Assembly: GCF_007725405.1 (NCBI RefSeq)
Contig: NZ_CP042163.1
Location: 2,356,001 to 2,420,000, forward strand
Source of the DNA: Shouchella miscanthi
GTDB lineage: Bacteria; Bacillota; Bacilli; Bacillales; Bacillaceae_D
Length of the DNA stretch: 64,000 nt
Direction of reading: 5' to 3'
Below the pieces are notes generated by a model. It did not search any database and was not told the origin of the DNA. It worked only from the letters and a program-made list of their open reading frames with translations. Shown one piece after another: positions 18,998 to 28,434 of this stretch (the first letter of the stretch is position 1; each line of letters opens with the position of its first letter). The position numbers and the translations under genes were made by a program.

Positions 18998-19270
18998 TTA
19001 ATAAACAACTCGAAAGCGACGTTCATCTTTTTTCACATCTATTTCTTTAGACCGTATATCTGTAATATGGGAAAAATGATTTCCTTGTTTTAAATCAGAC
19101 ATAAACATGGCAAACGCCTTTTTCTCACCTTGAACTTCAACCCGAACGTTTCCGTTCGCCAAATTTTGCACGGTTCCGGTCATATTGTGATGCCGTCCAA
19201 TTTGCTCAACAAAAGCGCGAAAGCCTACACCTTGAACACGCCCTTCTACTATTAAACCATACCTATTCAC
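18998..19270 (-). CDS. acyP: Acylphosphatase
   Basis: The protein has 90 residues and hydrolyses acyl phosphates. GRVQGVGFRAFV holds the phosphate-binding loop and catalytic Arg, and GTVQNLANGNVRVEVQG holds the conserved Asn. Length and motifs are complete. Confidence 0.95.
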   Translation of the reverse strand: MNRYGLIVEGRVQGVGFRAFVEQIGRHHNMTGTVQNLANGNVRVEVQGEKKAFAMFMSDLKQGNHFSHITDIRSKEIDVKKDERRFRVVY

Positions 19271-19443
19271 ACATACTCACCTCAAACGCCTTATTCCCGA
19301 TTTTCCAAAAGAAAAACATTGAAAAATAAATTCTAAAGCGCTTCCAATTGTGACTATTTTGTGATAGTATAGTAAAAAGACACAAATCAGACACAATATA
19401 ATGATACGTTTCATACAACTATCCTATAGAAGGAGTGACACCA

Positions 19444-19725
19444 ATGGATATGTTTTTTGCTTATATGTTTGTCGCAAGCGCCACTCCGTTATTTTTATGG
19501 CTAGAGCATAGAAAGATTGCGATCAGCAGCATTCCATTTATTCTAATCATGTGGTTGTTAGCCATTGCCTTTTTATTCGAAGGCTTCTTATTCCACATTA
19601 CTGAATCAACGTTTGTCGTTGCCGTGCTCGTTAATGTTGTTATTGCCCATATCGCTGCGTTTATTTTATACGCATCGCCTTTGCTTATGAGTAAAACAAA
19701 GCAGCTAACAGGTACATCTGAATAA
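19444..19725 (+). CDS. Small integral membrane protein (93 aa)
   Basis: Three likely membrane segments (about 3-20, 26-48 and 53-78) and a basic C-terminal tail. An AAGGAG ribosome site lies eight bases before the ATG at 19444. The GTG nine bases earlier is inside that site and is less likely. It is divergent from acyP and convergent with qoxD. No family recognised. Confidence 0.75.
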   Translation: MDMFFAYMFVASATPLFLWLEHRKIAISSIPFILIMWLLAIAFLFEGFLFHITESTFVVAVLVNVVIAHIAAFILYASPLLMSKTKQLTGTSE

Positions 19726-19734
19726 ATACAACTA

Positions 19735-19769
19735 AAAAAGCGGGTCTCCTATAAGGAGTCCCGCTTTTT
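19735..19769. terminator. Bidirectional terminator between the membrane protein and qoxD
   Basis: AAAAAGCGGG...CCCGCTTTTT hairpin with paired CTCC/GGAG inside, followed by T-runs in both directions. Confidence 0.92.
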
Positions 19770-19773
19770 CTTT

Positions 19774-20088
19774 TTACAAATGGCCTGTCATTAAGACAAA
19801 ATACGAACCGATTACAATAATAACCGCAATCGCAATGGCAAAGACTGTGTGACCAATTTGCCATTTGCCATCCTTTCCTTCGCCAATGTGCATAAACATA
19901 AAGAGCTGAACGCCCATTTGAATAAAAGCAAAGGCAAAGATAATAATCACTCGCACGCTCCACGCAAGGTTCGTTTGTGACATCACCCATACGGCTAGTA
20001 GCGTTAAAACAATCGATAGCGCAAAGCCTACAACGTGCTGCCATGGAAACCCGTGATGATTGGAAGTTGATTCATTTTGATTCGCCAA
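19774..20088 (-). CDS. qoxD: Cytochrome aa3 quinol oxidase subunit IV
   Basis: A 104-residue protein with three membrane segments. The middle part (FAFAFIQMGVQLFMFMHIGEG) matches the subunit IV family of heme-copper oxidases. It is the last gene of qoxABCD, its start immediately adjoining the qoxC stop. Confidence 0.95.
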   Translation of the reverse strand: MANQNESTSNHHGFPWQHVVGFALSIVLTLLAVWVMSQTNLAWSVRVIIIFAFAFIQMGVQLFMFMHIGEGKDGKWQIGHTVFAIAIAVIIVIGSYFVLMTGHL

Positions 20089-20703
20089 TTACATCCACTC
20101 CATTCCGAGCAAGTATACGCCAGTAAAGATGATGATCCAGATAACATCTAGAAAATGCCAGTACAAGCTTGCAATAAAGAACTTCGACGTTGTTCGTTTT
20201 GTTAGACCACGCATCTTAATTTGAATCGCGAGCACTGTCATCCAACCAACACCCACTGCAACGTGGAGTCCATGTGTACCTAAAAGGACGAAAAATGTTG
20301 ACCAGTGAGCACTAGCAGATAAAGTCGCACCTTCATGCGCATAGTGTACAAACTCATAAATTTCAAATCCTAGAAACCCAAGTCCTAGTAAGAGGGTTAA
20401 ACCAACCCAAATGAGCATTCGATTCACACGACCAGCTCGCATTTCATGAATCGCAATTCCTGCTGTAAATGAGCTTGTTAAAAGTAGGAACGTCATCGCT
20501 AATACAAGGTTTAAGTCAAATAACTCAGCTGAGGTAATGGCTGATGCATTACGGTCAACGAGTACGAAATAAGAAGCGAATAGCGTTGAAAATAAAGCAA
20601 ATTCAGCGCCGATGAAAATCCAAAAACCGAGTATATTGTTTTTACCTTCAGCCGATTGATATTCGAGCGGCTGATTCGGGTCAATTGATTCATTTGCTGC
20701 CAT
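20089..20703 (-). CDS. qoxC: Cytochrome aa3 quinol oxidase subunit III
   Basis: A 204-residue protein with five membrane spans, of the short bacterial subunit III form. GFWIFIGAEFALFSTLFASY, HWSTFFVLLGTHGLHVAVG and SLYWHFLDVIWI are characteristic. It lies between qoxB and qoxD with almost no spacing. Confidence 0.96.
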   Translation of the reverse strand: MAANESIDPNQPLEYQSAEGKNNILGFWIFIGAEFALFSTLFASYFVLVDRNASAITSAELFDLNLVLAMTFLLLTSSFTAGIAIHEMRAGRVNRMLIWVGLTLLLGLGFLGFEIYEFVHYAHEGATLSASAHWSTFFVLLGTHGLHVAVGVGWMTVLAIQIKMRGLTKRTTSKFFIASLYWHFLDVIWIIIFTGVYLLGMEWM

Positions 20704-20706
20704 CGG

Positions 20707-22650
20707 TTACGCCTCCTTCGCTTTTCTTTCAGTTTCTTCAATCTCTTCAACACTCACATAATAGCCATCGTTGTAATCAAACGAACGAATAATCATACAA
20801 ACGAAGATCGCTACACCACTTAGGATAGCAGGAATCCACCAGCTAAAGACTAAGGCAAATGAAGCAGCAAACATAAAGAATGCCATTACAGGACCAAGCC
20901 ATGTATGATTCGGCATATGAATTTTTTGATAGTCTGTTGATGCGTTTAAATCAATACCTTTTTCTTTCATATCCCAAAATGCATCTCGCTCCACTACTTC
21001 TGGCTGATGCGCAAAGTTGTAATGCGGAGGAATGGCAGACGATGTTGCCCACTCAAGTGTACGTCCATCCCAAGGATCTCCTGTTGTATCACGTTTTTCA
21101 TAGCGCCAGCTGTAATAAATGTTATACACGAATAGTGCGAAGGCTGCTGCCATCATAAAAGCACCTAGTGTTGAAATTAAGTTTAATGAGAACCAACCGT
21201 CTCCTTCTAGATACGTGTAAATTCGACGTGGCATTCCATCTAAACCTAAGAAATACTGCGGGAAGAAACAAACGTTAAACCCAATCATAAAGATCCAAAA
21301 TACCCATTTTCCAATACGTTCGTTCATACGATGACCGAACATTTTAGGATACCAGTAAATTAACCCTGCAAAACAAGCAAACACCGTTGCAGCAATTAAT
21401 ACATAGTGGAAATGTGATACTAGGAAGTACGTATTATGATACTGATAGTCAGCCGCTGCCATCGCAAGCATAACACCTGTCACACCACCAATAACAAAGT
21501 TCGGAATGAATCCTAATGACCAAAGCATTGGTGTCGTAAAACGTATTTTCCCTTTGTGTAGTGTAAAGAGCCAGTTAAAGATTTTTACACCTGTTGGTAC
21601 AGAGATTGCCATCGTTGTAATGGAGAAGAATGAGTTAACAGCCGCACTATTCCCCATTGTAAAGAAGTGGTGAACCCATACAAGGAAGCTCAGACCAGAG
21701 ATGACGACAATGGATGCAACCATTGCATTGTAGCCAAACAGTTTTTTACGGGCAAAGGTTGAAATAATTTCTGAGAAAATACCGAATGCTGGTAATGCAA
21801 CAATATATACTTCAGGGTGACCCCAAATCCAGAACAAGTTCGCCCAGAGCATATCTAATCCTTCACCTTGAAGCGTGAAGAAGTGAGTACCGAATAATAA
21901 ATCAAATGTCATCATTGCTAAGGCAACCGTTAAAACCGGGAATGCAAGAACAATGATTAACGATGTAATAAAGACTGTCCACGTGAACATTGGCATTTTC
22001 ATCAACGACATGCCTTTTGTACGCATACGTAAAATCGTAACAATAAAGTTAATCCCTGTTGCAAGGGTACCAATACCTGACAGCTGAATACCTAGTGCGT
22101 AATAATTTTGCCCTACACCTGGGCTAAAGTCGTTTGACGCGAGTGGAAAATAAGATGTCCACCCTGCTGACGGTGAACCGCCGATAACAAAAGAAATATT
22201 GAAAAGTGCCATCCCGAAAAAGAATGTCCAGAAACTTAAATTGTTTAAAAATGGAAAGGCTAAATCTCTAGCACCGATTTGTAAAGGAACAACGACGTTC
22301 ATTAAGCCAATCAAAAATGGCATCGCCATAAAAATGATCATAATGGTGCCGTGTGTCGTAAAAATTTCATTATAGTGCTGTGAACTTAAGAAATCTAATT
22401 CTGGTGCTGCTAATTGGGTACGCATCATCATGGCATCGACGCCACCTCTGAAAAGCATTAATAGCGCACAGGCGATGTACATAATCCCAATTTTTTTATG
22501 GTCAACAGTTGTGATCCAATCTGTCCACAACATCTTCCACTTTTTAAAATATGTGAGGGCAACTACAGCGATTATACTAGTAAGCGCGATAGAGATTTGC
22601 GCAGCTAGGATAAACGGGTCGCCCGTTACAATAAATTCATCCCACCTCAA
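20707..22650 (-). CDS. qoxB: Cytochrome aa3 quinol oxidase subunit I
   Basis: A 647-residue catalytic subunit with about 14 membrane spans. [11 protein letters not shown] carries a heme ligand His. [22 protein letters not shown] contains the CuB His and the cross-linked Tyr. VHHFFTMG gives the His pair, and [13 protein letters not shown] the last heme ligands. It reduces oxygen to water with electrons from menaquinol and pumps protons. Confidence 0.97.
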   Translation of the reverse strand: MRWDEFIVTGDPFILAAQISIALTSIIAVVALTYFKKWKMLWTDWITTVDHKKIGIMYIACALLMLFRGGVDAMMMRTQLAAPELDFLSSQHYNEIFTTHGTIMIIFMAMPFLIGLMNVVVPLQIGARDLAFPFLNNLSFWTFFFGMALFNISFVIGGSPSAGWTSYFPLASNDFSPGVGQNYYALGIQLSGIGTLATGINFIVTILRMRTKGMSLMKMPMFTWTVFITSLIIVLAFPVLTVALAMMTFDLLFGTHFFTLQGEGLDMLWANLFWIWGHPEVYIVALPAFGIFSEIISTFARKKLFGYNAMVASIVVISGLSFLVWVHHFFTMGNSAAVNSFFSITTMAISVPTGVKIFNWLFTLHKGKIRFTTPMLWSLGFIPNFVIGGVTGVMLAMAAADYQYHNTYFLVSHFHYVLIAATVFACFAGLIYWYPKMFGHRMNERIGKWVFWIFMIGFNVCFFPQYFLGLDGMPRRIYTYLEGDGWFSLNLISTLGAFMMAAAFALFVYNIYYSWRYEKRDTTGDPWDGRTLEWATSSAIPPHYNFAHQPEVVERDAFWDMKEKGIDLNASTDYQKIHMPNHTWLGPVMAFFMFAASFALVFSWWIPAILSGVAIFVCMIIRSFDYNDGYYVSVEEIEETERKAKEA

Positions 22651-22682
22651 CGGTATATCCCCTCTCTTGCGCTTGATTCATC

Positions 22683-23657
22683 TTATTCATCATCCAACTC
22701 CACTTCATACGTTTTATCTGTGTTAATTGGCTGAGATAAGATTGGCAAATCAAATGCTTTCCCCTCTCTAGAATGGGGGCTATGCGCTTCATAACCAAGC
22801 TCTGCTCGTTTTTCTAATGAGTATGTCGCATCATAAGCATGATTGACAAATTCAAGATGTGTTGAAGAGAATGTCATTTCTTCTGCATGACCTGGAACCA
22901 TCAAGTGTACGTATTCATCTTCTGATAAAGAAGGTGCGTTTTCTTGAGTGTCTTCAACCCACTCATTAAAAGCTTCATCTGTCTGTGCATTTACCGTGAA
23001 ACGCTGCTCGGCAAACCCTTCACCAGTAAAGTTTGCGTTTCGACCTTCATATTGACCAACTTCTGTTGCTGCCAAGAATAATTCGGTCTCCATCCCTGAC
23101 ATGCTATACTTCTGACCACCGAGCTGTGGAACCCAAAACGATGCCATTGAATCAGCTGACGTCAGTTTAAACAGAACGGGTCTATCAACTGGAATATTAA
23201 TATAATTAATGGTTTCAATTCCTTCTTCTGGATAGCTGAAAATCCACTTCCAGTTCGCGCTTGTTGCATGGATGACAAGCGGCTCTTGCTGTGCATCAAC
23301 CTCTTCTATTTCAGGGGCTTCTTCCAAGCTATAAATGGTAATGACAGTCGGAATCGATAAAATTGTTACAATAACAATTGGAATAATGGTCCAGATAAAT
23401 TCAAGTTTGTGACTTCCTTCAATTGAAGGATCATAGTTGTCGTTATTTCCGCGATCACGGTATTTCACTAACATGATCGTTAATAGAACAAATACAACTA
23501 AAACAATAAAGATCATAAACCAAATTGATAGCCAGATTAAGCTACTTTGCTGCTTTGCGACTGGCCCTTGTGGATCAAGTACCGTTAAACTTCCACAGCC
23601 ACTTAGAAAGACAGCGACCATCGCAAGCGAAATCCATTTAAAAATAGAGGATGGCAT
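22683..23657 (-). CDS. qoxA: Cytochrome aa3 quinol oxidase subunit II
   Basis: A lipoprotein of about 324 residues: a signal peptide with lipobox FLSGC, two membrane helices, and an outer cupredoxin domain with WKWIFSYPEEGIETINYINI and SADSMASFWVPQLGGQKYSM. The CuA cysteine pair is absent, so electrons come from quinol rather than cytochrome c. Start uncertain: an AAAGGTGAT ribosome site is compatible with ATG 23657 or TTG 23663. It is the first gene of qoxABCD. Confidence 0.95.
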   Translation of the reverse strand: MPSSIFKWISLAMVAVFLSGCGSLTVLDPQGPVAKQQSSLIWLSIWFMIFIVLVVFVLLTIMLVKYRDRGNNDNYDPSIEGSHKLEFIWTIIPIVIVTILSIPTVITIYSLEEAPEIEEVDAQQEPLVIHATSANWKWIFSYPEEGIETINYINIPVDRPVLFKLTSADSMASFWVPQLGGQKYSMSGMETELFLAATEVGQYEGRNANFTGEGFAEQRFTVNAQTDEAFNEWVEDTQENAPSLSEDEYVHLMVPGHAEEMTFSSTHLEFVNHAYDATYSLEKRAELGYEAHSPHSREGKAFDLPILSQPINTDKTYEVELDDE

Positions 23658-23917
23658 ACCCAATAAAATCACCTTTCTTTTGGCATAATAAAATCATTGC
23701 GCGCTAACTATGTGAAACAATGAACGTGCAACTTTGATGCTTCCATCCTACCACTTTCCAATCAAGAATGGGGAAAATAACTGCTTGTGAACAGAAATTA
23801 TCATAAATTAGACAAAAAAAAGTTACGAAGCAGACACATCTTTGCCAAGACTTTCTTGTTAGCGCAATCATGAAATACCCTTAATTGGTGAATAGTAAAC
23901 ACAAGGAGGTGCTTTTG

Positions 23918-24169
23918 ATGACAGATGCTTATTTATGTCCCAAGTGCAAAACAAATCGTACGCGGTTTCATCAAATTAGCCAAGACGCAATACCAGTTAA
24001 ACTTGACCCTCGTAATGGTGAAATACTTGAAACCTATAAGGAAGAGCAGCTTACACCTATCCATATGCATTATAACGGGCCAATAATCCGTATACAATGT
24101 GGGGCATGTGGCTTGAATGAAGCGGAAGAAACCTTTATTGCTTTCGCCAAAAATAGCCCCCTCTCATAA
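23918..24169 (+). CDS. Small zinc-ribbon-like protein (83 aa)
   Basis: The protein has CPKC near the start (residues 7-10) and CGAC near residue 65, forming a probable four-cysteine zinc ribbon. A perfect AAGGAGGT ribosome site precedes the ATG at 23918. An upstream in-frame start lacks one. Divergent from qoxA. Function unknown. Confidence 0.8.
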   Translation: MTDAYLCPKCKTNRTRFHQISQDAIPVKLDPRNGEILETYKEEQLTPIHMHYNGPIIRIQCGACGLNEAEETFIAFAKNSPLS

Positions 24170-24171
24170 TG

Positions 24172-24205
24172 AAAACAGACTTCGGCACATGCCAAAGTCT
24201 GTTTT
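24172..24205 (+). terminator. Terminator after the zinc-ribbon gene
   Basis: Stem AAAACAGACTT...AAGTCTGTTTT with inner GGC/GCC pairs. Confidence 0.88.
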
Positions 24206-24216
24206 TCCATAAGTAA

Positions 24217-25368
24217 TTATTGAGCTAATCGAACCATTTTCTGCCAAAGAAGATACATACTCATTCCATAGGCCTCCACTTCATCTTGAAAGCTATCACC
24301 TTTATCTTCTTTTTTTACATAAAATGGTTGTTTTTGAGTCGTTTCATTTCCTTCAAATGAATTATTTAAAAAGCGTGCTACATACGACAATGCATAGTCC
24401 GCTCTACCCATCACTTCATAAAACGAAAGAAAACCATGCATCGTTCCGTTAAAACGGACCGCCTCAACAAGATTCCCCGCATGATAAAGTTGTTCTGCAA
24501 ATGCTTCTCCTTCGTCTCTTAACGGGTCAAACTCCGCTGTTATAACTAGAGATTCTGGAAATTCACTTAACTCTTCACTTAATAGTGGTGAAACATATGG
24601 ATTTATCCAATCTTCTTCATTCGGTGTATAAGCATCACGAGCTCGTTCCATCACCGACCGAGATAGAAAATAATACCCACTTGAATACGAATCTCTTGAA
24701 GGAAAAGAAACATCTTCAAATGTTGTTAATGGATATAAAAACGCACCACTAGTCAAAGAATAGCCTGCTTCATTTGCTTTCATAACCACAGCAGCAGCAA
24801 TATTTCCGCCAGCACTATCACCTGCAACCGCCACTTTCTCCCTATCAACCTCTAGCTCCACCGCTTCTTCGTATACCCACTCAAGGGCATCAAAACTATC
24901 ATTTATAGCGGTAGGGAACGAATAGTTCGGTGCTAAACGGTAGTTAGGAGCAACGATGATGGCGTTCGTGCGATTTGCTAAAGCACGAAGAATGTTATCA
25001 TGGGTATCAATATTTCCATACCCTTCCATAAATGCGCCTCCATGAAAGTAAAGAATAACAGGATGAGGGCCTGGTTGTGTTGGTGTATACAAGCGCATTG
25101 CAATATGTTCACCATCACTTGTTTCAAGTATATGGTCAACCCTTTTAATTGTTGGCGCAACAGGATTCACAAAAAAAGACGGCGTTGACAGTCCCTCTGG
25201 GAGAAGTTGTTCATTAACGGCATGTAAAATGACGCCGGTCTTTAATGGAACCTTACCTGCTTCCGTATAACGCCAAGTCTGTGCAATAATCATTACAACA
25301 AGTAACAAAACAACGACAACTAGCGTTAGCCATCCGATGCTCACGACGACTTTTTGGTTTCGAGTCAT
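24217..25368 (-). CDS. Alpha/beta hydrolase, HSL-type esterase/lipase, membrane anchored
   Basis: The protein has 383 residues. An N-terminal hydrophobic anchor (about 8-28) places the catalytic domain outside the cell. HGGAF (109-113) is the oxyanion-hole motif of hormone-sensitive-lipase-type esterases. GDSAGG holds the nucleophile Ser at about 185. FDPLRDE and MHGF supply the Asp and His. The natural ester is unknown. Confidence 0.87.
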   Translation of the reverse strand: MTRNQKVVVSIGWLTLVVVVLLLVVMIIAQTWRYTEAGKVPLKTGVILHAVNEQLLPEGLSTPSFFVNPVAPTIKRVDHILETSDGEHIAMRLYTPTQPGPHPVILYFHGGAFMEGYGNIDTHDNILRALANRTNAIIVAPNYRLAPNYSFPTAINDSFDALEWVYEEAVELEVDREKVAVAGDSAGGNIAAAVVMKANEAGYSLTSGAFLYPLTTFEDVSFPSRDSYSSGYYFLSRSVMERARDAYTPNEEDWINPYVSPLLSEELSEFPESLVITAEFDPLRDEGEAFAEQLYHAGNLVEAVRFNGTMHGFLSFYEVMGRADYALSYVARFLNNSFEGNETTQKQPFYVKKEDKGDSFQDEVEAYGMSMYLLWQKMVRLAQ

Positions 25369-25416
25369 GATTTTTACAGTCTCCTCGCCCGTAAAGAAGC
25401 AAAATCCACTTGATCC

Positions 25417-25938
25417 TTACTTCCAGTGAGAATGAATAAACGTATCTCTCCCACTCTCTTCACGATCTTGTTTATAGTGTTTCGGTTGCTTCTTGTAAAA
25501 ATCTTGGTGCTCGTCTTCGGCAACATAAAACGTGGATGCTGGTAAAATCTCTGTGACAATTGGCTTTTTGAAACGATTACTTTCTTGAAGCTTCTGCTTT
25601 GTTGACTCGGCTCTTATCCGTTGGTCCTCATTTTCATAAAAAATGGCCGTTCGATACTGACTACCCCGATCATGAAATTGACCACCATCATCTGTCGGGT
25701 CAATTTGCGGCCAGTATAATTCCAATAATTGGTCATACGAAAACTTCTCAGAATCGAAGGTAATTTGAACGACCTCAAAGTGCCCAGTTTGTCCTGTTTT
25801 CACTTGGTCGTACGTCGGGTTATCAATGGTCCCTCCCATATACCCTGATAAAATGGAGTGTATGCCTGGTAATTCATCAAACGGTTGAACCATACACCAA
25901 AAACAACCGCCTGCAAATGTTGCTCTCTCTTGTTTCAT
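25417..25938 (-). CDS. msrA: Peptide methionine-(S)-S-oxide reductase A
   Basis: A 173-residue repair enzyme. The GGCFWC motif puts the catalytic Cys at residue 12, and YDQVKTGQTGHFEVVQITFD and the QYRTAIFY segment are also typical. It has no MsrB domain fused. Its start overlaps the uvsE stop by four bases, so the two form an operon of damage-repair genes. Confidence 0.95.
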   Translation of the reverse strand: MKQERATFAGGCFWCMVQPFDELPGIHSILSGYMGGTIDNPTYDQVKTGQTGHFEVVQITFDSEKFSYDQLLELYWPQIDPTDDGGQFHDRGSQYRTAIFYENEDQRIRAESTKQKLQESNRFKKPIVTEILPASTFYVAEDEHQDFYKKQPKHYKQDREESGRDTFIHSHWK

Positions 25939-26819
25939 GTTTCGTTTCCCTCCGTAATGCTTTCTCTTAATGAGAGCAGCGCTTTTTCTTTCGCTTTTGC
26001 TTCAATCATGACATCAACATCGGTACCGTCAAGTACACGGAGAAGTAAATCAAAATCCTCTCTCCGAATATAATCTGTGTGTCTCGGGTCTGCCTCGCCT
26101 GAGCGACCAGAACTAATGTGAATCTTAGGCTTCATTGACCACGTTTTACACACTTCCTTAAACAGATTCTTTAGGTCAGCTTCTTTCGTATGAAAGCACC
26201 TCTCATGGTGAATATCAAACACGACGGTGACCCCACACTGTTCGTGAATGTCGAGTACGTCTCTTGTGTGATACGTCTTATCATCGTTTTCCAGTCGAAT
26301 CTTCATTTGCACGGCAGCAGGCAATTGGTTAAAGGTGTTCGCAAATGTTGTTTTTGCTTTTTCCTTATCCCCATATGCACCGCCAGTATGAATAATGATA
26401 TCGGTTCCCCCAACAAGGCTTAGGAAACGCTCATGGTAGAGTAAATCATTCACTGCATTTGTTACGACTTGCTTCTTTGGTGAATTCAGTACAGTGAATT
26501 GCCCTGGGTGCATGGAAAAACGCATATTGCCTTTCTTCCCTAGTGTTTTGATTTCCTCTAATCGCTGCAAAACGTCCTCATCTTCATCCCAAACCCAGTC
26601 CATTTCAGGATGTGTTGCAAACGGAATAATTTCACTTGATAAGCGAAAAAAAGAAATGTGATTTGCTTCATTCCATTTGACCATCTCTTGAACTAAATCC
26701 AAATTGTGCATCGTTAATTCTTTAATTTTACCCATGCCTTCATTTCTCATTGTTTGCAAACGACATGTTCGCATTTTAGTTTCAAGGGTTAGGTTCAAAC
26801 ACGCATAACCAAATCTCAT
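25935..26819 (-). CDS. uvsE: UV damage endonuclease
   Basis: A 294-residue TIM-barrel nuclease of the UvdE family that nicks 5' to UV photoproducts. FRLSSEIIPFATHPEM, the SMHPGQFTVLNSP segment with metal-binding His, HTGGAYGDK and HISSGRSG are typical. The N-terminus MRFGYACLNLTL is the family start. It is upstream of and overlapping msrA. Confidence 0.93.
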   Translation of the reverse strand: MRFGYACLNLTLETKMRTCRLQTMRNEGMGKIKELTMHNLDLVQEMVKWNEANHISFFRLSSEIIPFATHPEMDWVWDEDEDVLQRLEEIKTLGKKGNMRFSMHPGQFTVLNSPKKQVVTNAVNDLLYHERFLSLVGGTDIIIHTGGAYGDKEKAKTTFANTFNQLPAAVQMKIRLENDDKTYHTRDVLDIHEQCGVTVVFDIHHERCFHTKEADLKNLFKEVCKTWSMKPKIHISSGRSGEADPRHTDYIRREDFDLLLRVLDGTDVDVMIEAKAKEKALLSLRESITEGNET

Positions 26820-26845
26820 TTAAGCTACTCCTTTAAACGCTTGCT

Positions 26846-27142
26846 TTACGCCTCATCGTAAACAAACTCAATTTCATCATGTTTTCTACTATATTTTATT
26901 TTTACTGAGTGGTCATTAAAATACCATAGATCTTGTTCCTCAACAAAAAACAAAAAGCCATCAACTTCTTTTTGCAACATTGGCTCCATAGGTTCTGTTT
27001 GACTCATACCAAGTGAAAAGCCACTCTGTAATGAGCCACAGCCACCATAGCGCCCGTACAAGCGAATGGGAATTAGCGATGTCTCTTCTCCAAATTCTTC
27101 CTTAAACCAATTGATTGCTGGTTTTGTTACTTCTACATTCAT
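26846..27142 (-). CDS. yneR: HesB/IscA-like protein, YneR type
   Basis: A 98-residue protein of the HesB-like fold with RYGGCGSLQSGFSLGM. It has a Cys in the place of the first IscA cysteine but lacks the C-terminal CxC pair of true iron-sulfur scaffolds, as is usual for YneR-type proteins. The ATG at 27142 is preceded by AAGGAG. The GTG further upstream overlaps that site. Role unknown. Confidence 0.8.
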   Translation of the reverse strand: MNVEVTKPAINWFKEEFGEETSLIPIRLYGRYGGCGSLQSGFSLGMSQTEPMEPMLQKEVDGFLFFVEEQDLWYFNDHSVKIKYSRKHDEIEFVYDEA

Positions 27143-27296
27143 GATTTCACCCACTCCTTTTTGTAGTTCTCATTTTACCAGTAAATATGAAGACCATACA
27201 AATATCTTGTTCAATTGTGTCTTTAAACCATTATTTTTTCCCTAGTGCAACTTTTATTATGCTTGTGCATAGTATGCAAAAAAAGGAGACAAAAAG

Positions 27297-27404
27297 ATGC
27301 TTAAACAAAACACAACCGCTTATGTTTATTTATTTTCAAAACTAAAATTAATTACAAAAAAACAAGTAGAAGACTACAAAAAACAGACGTCAAAAGATGT
27401 CTAG
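27297..27404 (+). CDS. Small peptide (35 aa)
   Basis: The 35-residue frame reads MLKQNTTAYVYLFSKLKLIT and ends TSKDV. It is Lys-rich with an aromatic N-terminal segment. A strong AAAGGAG ribosome site lies at the right spacing, and a clean terminator follows. No family recognised, but it is likely a real gene. Confidence 0.6.
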   Translation: MLKQNTTAYVYLFSKLKLITKKQVEDYKKQTSKDV

Positions 27405-27426
27405 TTCTGAGCCTACTCTTCCATCA

Positions 27427-27483
27427 CAATAAAAAGACTTATCGATCATACGAGCTACCGCATGATGATAAGTCTTTTTATTG
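27427..27483. terminator. Bidirectional terminator
   Basis: A long stem with arms of more than 20 bases, starting CAATAAAAAGACTTATC and closing with its complement. It lies between the small peptide and cheV and serves both. Confidence 0.92.
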
Positions 27484-28347
27484 TTTAACTAAGTATGTAT
27501 CCAGCGTGTGTAGCAATTGCTTAATATCTGGCTTTTGAACATGCTCATTAATGCCTACTTGCTTTCCTTTTTCCAACATCACATGGGCATGTAAAGAAGA
27601 AAACGAAATAATCGGTAGTTCTAATGGCAAACTGCGTACTTTTTTTGTGAAATCAAATCCATTCAAAAGCGGAACATCAATATCAGTTATACATAAATCA
27701 ACAGTTTCTGCTTGTTCCTCAACGAAGTGCCACGCGTCTTCTCCATTTGCAAAAATGGTTATTTGCTCATAACCAGCATCACGAAGTGCTTCAGTGATAA
27801 TTAATTGCATTGTCGGTGAATCTTCAATAAGGAGTAATGAAAAACGAGATCGTTCCAAGCGAAACTCTTCAATAAAGTCTTCTTCAAAATGCGTAGGATG
27901 AATAACATGAATGACGCGCTCCACATCGAAAAGATACAAAATATGCTCTTCATCAAATGTTACGACGCTCGAAACAAATGCATCTTTCTCTTGTGATAGG
28001 GCATCCGGAATATGCATATCCTTTGACTGAATTCGCTCAATTTTTGATACATCTGTTGCTTTTAACGCGAATGTTTTGTCTCCGTGCTCAATGATAATGA
28101 AATAATTAGCCGACTCCTCCTCTATTTGAAGGAGCTGATACGTATTTAACACAGGAACAGCTTGATCACGTAAACGGATAATACCCTCGACCATCGTGTT
28201 TTGATTTGGAGACATATGGATGGTCATCGGTCGAATAATTTCTTTCACCTTTAATACATTTAACCCATACCATTGGTTATTTAAAAGAAAGACAAGAATT
28301 TCTTGATCATAGACATTTTCTTGGGTTGTAAAAATTGGTTGTGCCAC
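27478..28347 (-). CDS. cheV: Chemotaxis coupling/adaptation protein CheV
   Basis: A 289-residue two-domain protein. A CheW domain (about 1-150, with YGLNVLKVKEIIRP and the LRDQAVPVLN segment) is followed by a receiver domain (about 165-289). CITDIDVPLLNG contains the phospho-acceptor Asp, and EHVQKP the conserved Lys. It couples receptors to CheA and adapts by phosphorylation. The start is GTG with GGAGG upstream. No other chemotaxis gene is in the window. Confidence 0.93.
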   Translation of the reverse strand: MAQPIFTTQENVYDQEILVFLLNNQWYGLNVLKVKEIIRPMTIHMSPNQNTMVEGIIRLRDQAVPVLNTYQLLQIEEESANYFIIIEHGDKTFALKATDVSKIERIQSKDMHIPDALSQEKDAFVSSVVTFDEEHILYLFDVERVIHVIHPTHFEEDFIEEFRLERSRFSLLLIEDSPTMQLIITEALRDAGYEQITIFANGEDAWHFVEEQAETVDLCITDIDVPLLNGFDFTKKVRSLPLELPIISFSSLHAHVMLEKGKQVGINEHVQKPDIKQLLHTLDTYLVKQ

Positions 28348-28434
28348 GGTATTCAGCCTCCGTACTCATATAGTCATCTCTGTTTTATATCGGTTACTAG
28401 GCTGAAAGTGTTTAGCTCATGCTCACGCTTTCCA

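Noticed and set aside
19330-19350. cre-like site upstream of the 93-residue membrane protein
   Set aside because: At least two mismatches to the CcpA consensus and no clear link to a promoter.
25374-25559. 61-codon minus-strand frame
   Set aside because: Out-of-frame shadow of msrA.
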